The notes beneath the pieces are model-generated. The model was not told the DNA's origin. It saw only the letters and a list, made by a program, of their open reading frames with translations, and searched no databases. From CAVQNQ01 sp963714205 (GTDB lineage Bacteria > Acidobacteriota > Terriglobia > Bryobacterales > Bryobacteraceae), in contig CAVQNQ010000004.1 of assembly GCA_963714205.1 (NCBI GenBank), positions 806,001-870,000 of the forward strand: a stretch of DNA of 64,000 bases, given 5' to 3'. The translations under genes and the position numbers were made by a program. Positions 62,538 to 64,000 of this stretch are shown in pieces; positions within the stretch are counted from its first letter, which is position 1, and every line of letters starts with the position of its first letter.

Positions 62538-63650
62538 ATGCGCGAAAGCACCATCCAGTTTGCGTGGCGCGAGCCGCGTTCCGCCGAAGGGTTCCGCTCG
62601 GGAGTCAGCCTCCACGGGCACACCATGCATTCACAGGAGTGCCTCTCGTTCCTGCCGCGCTATCTGCATAGCGTTCCGGGGATTTCGCAAATCGCGAGCT
62701 ATTACGAACGCGCTCCGCGGAGCGTCGATTTCGGGCGCGCCTGGTGGACGCCTCCGCTGTCGCCCGCGTCGGCGTTGCGCCTGGAGCGCGACCAGATTGC
62801 GGGCCTGGGTCTGCGCCCGATGGTTTCGCTTACCGATCACGACGATATCGAAGCCGGCCTCGCGCTGGGCGTCACGTCCGACCCGCGCGAAACGCCGGTT
62901 TCAGTCGAATGGACGGTCCCCTATGAGCGCACTTTCTTTCACTTGGGCGTGCATAACATCCCCCGCTCCAGGGCGCGCGACTGGCTGGCCGCCATGGCCG
63001 GGTACACCGCCCAGCCACGGGAAGGCGCGCTACCCGGCATTCTGGACGAGTTCGCGAGCGATCCCGGCGTGCTGATTGTTCTGAACCACCCGTTCTGGCT
63101 CGAAGAGGGTGTGGTCGAGGAGGATCACTGCCGCGCGCTGGAGTTGGTGCTGCGCGAGTGCATCGGCTGGATCGACGCCTTCGAGCTGAACGCCACGCGC
63201 CCCTGGAAGGAGAACGCCGCCACCATCGAGCTGGCGCGCGCGCACGGGCGGCCGGCGATCTCGGGCGGCGACCGGCACGCCTGCGAGCCCAGCGCCTGCA
63301 TCAATCTCACCGATGCCCGCAGCTTCGCGGAATTCGTCTCCGAAATTCATGCCGGCCGCAGCTCGGTTCTGTTCCTCCCCCACTACCGCGAGCCCCTGGC
63401 GCAGCGAATCCTGGAGGCCACCCGCGATATCCTGCGCACCTACCCGGAGTATCCCGGCCGCGAGCGCTGGGTGGACCGGGTCTTCTACCGCTCGGAGGAT
63501 GGCGTGGCGCGGACCCTCGCCCAAATCTGGCGGGGCCGCGAGCCCCAATGGCTGGCCGGCGCCGCGGCCGCGGTCCAATTTCTGGCCGGAAGCCGCTTCC
63601 GCCAGGCCTTGCGCCTGCTTCTTTCGGCGCGCGGGGAGCTGCATCCGTGA
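62538..63650 (+). CDS. PHP-domain metal-dependent phosphoesterase-like protein
   Basis: A 370-residue protein with the PHP metal motifs in order: SLHGHTMHSQE (His26, His28, His31) near the start, SLTDHDDIEAG (Asp100, His101, Asp102) in the middle, IVLNHPFW near residue 180, and SGGDRHACEP with Asp and His near residue 250. Such proteins hydrolyse phosphoesters or act in polymerase-associated proofreading; this one stands alone, so a small-molecule role is more likely. The ATG follows GGGGAGG. It overlaps the DUF2062 gene as GTGA. Confidence 0.82.
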   Translation: MRESTIQFAWREPRSAEGFRSGVSLHGHTMHSQECLSFLPRYLHSVPGISQIASYYERAPRSVDFGRAWWTPPLSPASALRLERDQIAGLGLRPMVSLTDHDDIEAGLALGVTSDPRETPVSVEWTVPYERTFFHLGVHNIPRSRARDWLAAMAGYTAQPREGALPGILDEFASDPGVLIVLNHPFWLEEGVVEEDHCRALELVLRECIGWIDAFELNATRPWKENAATIELARAHGRPAISGGDRHACEPSACINLTDARSFAEFVSEIHAGRSSVLFLPHYREPLAQRILEATRDILRTYPEYPGRERWVDRVFYRSEDGVARTLAQIWRGREPQWLAGAAAAVQFLAGSRFRQALRLLLSARGELHP

Positions 63651-64000
63651 GGGCGCTGGCGGCGCGGCTGCGGGCCTCGGTGGAAGGTCTGGCGCCCGAA
63701 CGGATTGCGCTCCTGCTCTCGGTGGGCCTGGTGCTGGGGGTTTTTCCCATCGCGGGATGTCCCACCGTGCTCTGCCTGCTGGCCGCCCTCGGACTCCGTC
63801 TCAACGCGACGGCGCTTCAGGCGCTGAACAATCTTTCCTCGCCGCTCCAACTCGCCTTGCTGCTGCCTTTGAATCAGGCCGGAGTATGCCTCTGCGGAGG
63901 AGCCTTGCCTTCCGGCGGCTCGGCAGCCGACAGGATCGGTATAGCGGCACTGCACGCCATCGCGGGGTGGGGGTGCATCTGTGTTCCGGCCGGCGTCCTC
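63647..64000 (+). CDS. DUF2062-like membrane protein (3' end missing)
   Basis: The frame opens at GTG 63647, overlapping the PHP gene stop, and runs to the window end (118 codons). Visible are RIALLLSVGLVLGVFPIAGCPTVL, LGLRLNATALQALNNLSSPLQLALLLPLNQAG, the pattern of DUF2062: helices with a conserved G-x-F-P stretch and an N-x-x-x-x-P-x-Q-L motif. These proteins are small, polytopic and of unknown function, and often lie beside glycosyltransferases or acyltransferases. A third helix is cut by the window edge. Confidence 0.75.
   Translation, partial: MRALAARLRASVEGLAPERIALLLSVGLVLGVFPIAGCPTVLCLLAALGLRLNATALQALNNLSSPLQLALLLPLNQAGVCLCGGALPSGGSAADRIGIAALHAIAGWGCICVPAGVL

Noticed and set aside
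62267..62626. Minus-strand open frame of 119 codons over the right repeat
   Set aside because: It runs into the PHP gene on the other strand, has no ribosome-binding site, and the left repeat has no matching intact frame.

Overview
The window is a GC-rich, gene-dense chromosomal stretch, most likely from an acidobacterium of the Bryobacterales/Solibacter group (class Terriglobia). This is inferred from four things: a secreted protein built of the Solibacter-type TIGR03437 domain (16413-17174), a GloVer (TIGR03803) repeat protein (59945-62110), a small secreted protein of a type common in Acidobacteria (44389-44826), and the mix of LPS-transport, type II secretion and split nuo genes. I see no rRNA, tRNA, CRISPR array, phage or insertion sequence.

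Layout. 1-1883: 3' part of recG, then rsmD. 1886-16250 (minus strand): one very compact run that begins with an ECF sigma factor, an anti-sigma factor and a small exported protein of unknown function. It continues through a full type II secretion set in the order gspE-F-G-H-I-J-K-L-M-C-D and ends with an AMP-forming acyl-CoA ligase. Most junctions are 1-4 base stop/start overlaps, so the regulator pair is probably translationally coupled to the secretion machine. 16413-20814: two secreted proteins, accB-accC, and a SatP-type acetate carrier. 20864-24489 (minus): a fused LptC/LptA-like protein, LptB and an outer-membrane barrel. 24599-30829: a B12-binding radical SAM enzyme, an aminotransferase-methyltransferase-YraN run, and three exported proteins.

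30851-32770 is a hybrid histidine kinase with duplicated PAS domains. It is divergent from a nuo operon (32946-42409) that carries only nuoC-D-I-J-K-L-M-N-H; subunits A, B, E, F and G are not here and nuoH has moved to the end. 42416-44826: a GNAT acetyltransferase, a GH88-like hydrolase and a secreted protein. 44967-47419 (minus): a Pit phosphate carrier with its DUF47 partner, and TtcA. 47427-53336: rsmB, rpe, a BamD-like lipoprotein, a receiver-domain protein, yajQ, a hydrolase and thymidine kinase. 53616-58785: a 2-oxoacid dehydrogenase operon (E2, E3, fused E1 alpha-beta) in which the E3 gene carries a one-base frameshift. 58832-64000: a TPR protein, the GloVer/beta-repeat protein, a PHP-domain protein and the start of a DUF2062 membrane protein.

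Most worth a second look: the sigma/anti-sigma-headed secretion operon with a glycine/methionine/tyrosine repeat in its secretin; a roughly 100-bp imperfect repeat placed 80-90 bp upstream of two unrelated genes (59756-59854 and 62359-62458) with a perfect inverted repeat at its core; the histidine-rich loop in NuoL; the LptC/LptA fusion; and the E3 frameshift. No single locus is clearly a new defence or biosynthetic system. Start codons were chosen from Shine-Dalgarno sites and stop/start overlaps, and domain calls come from motif recognition without database searches.
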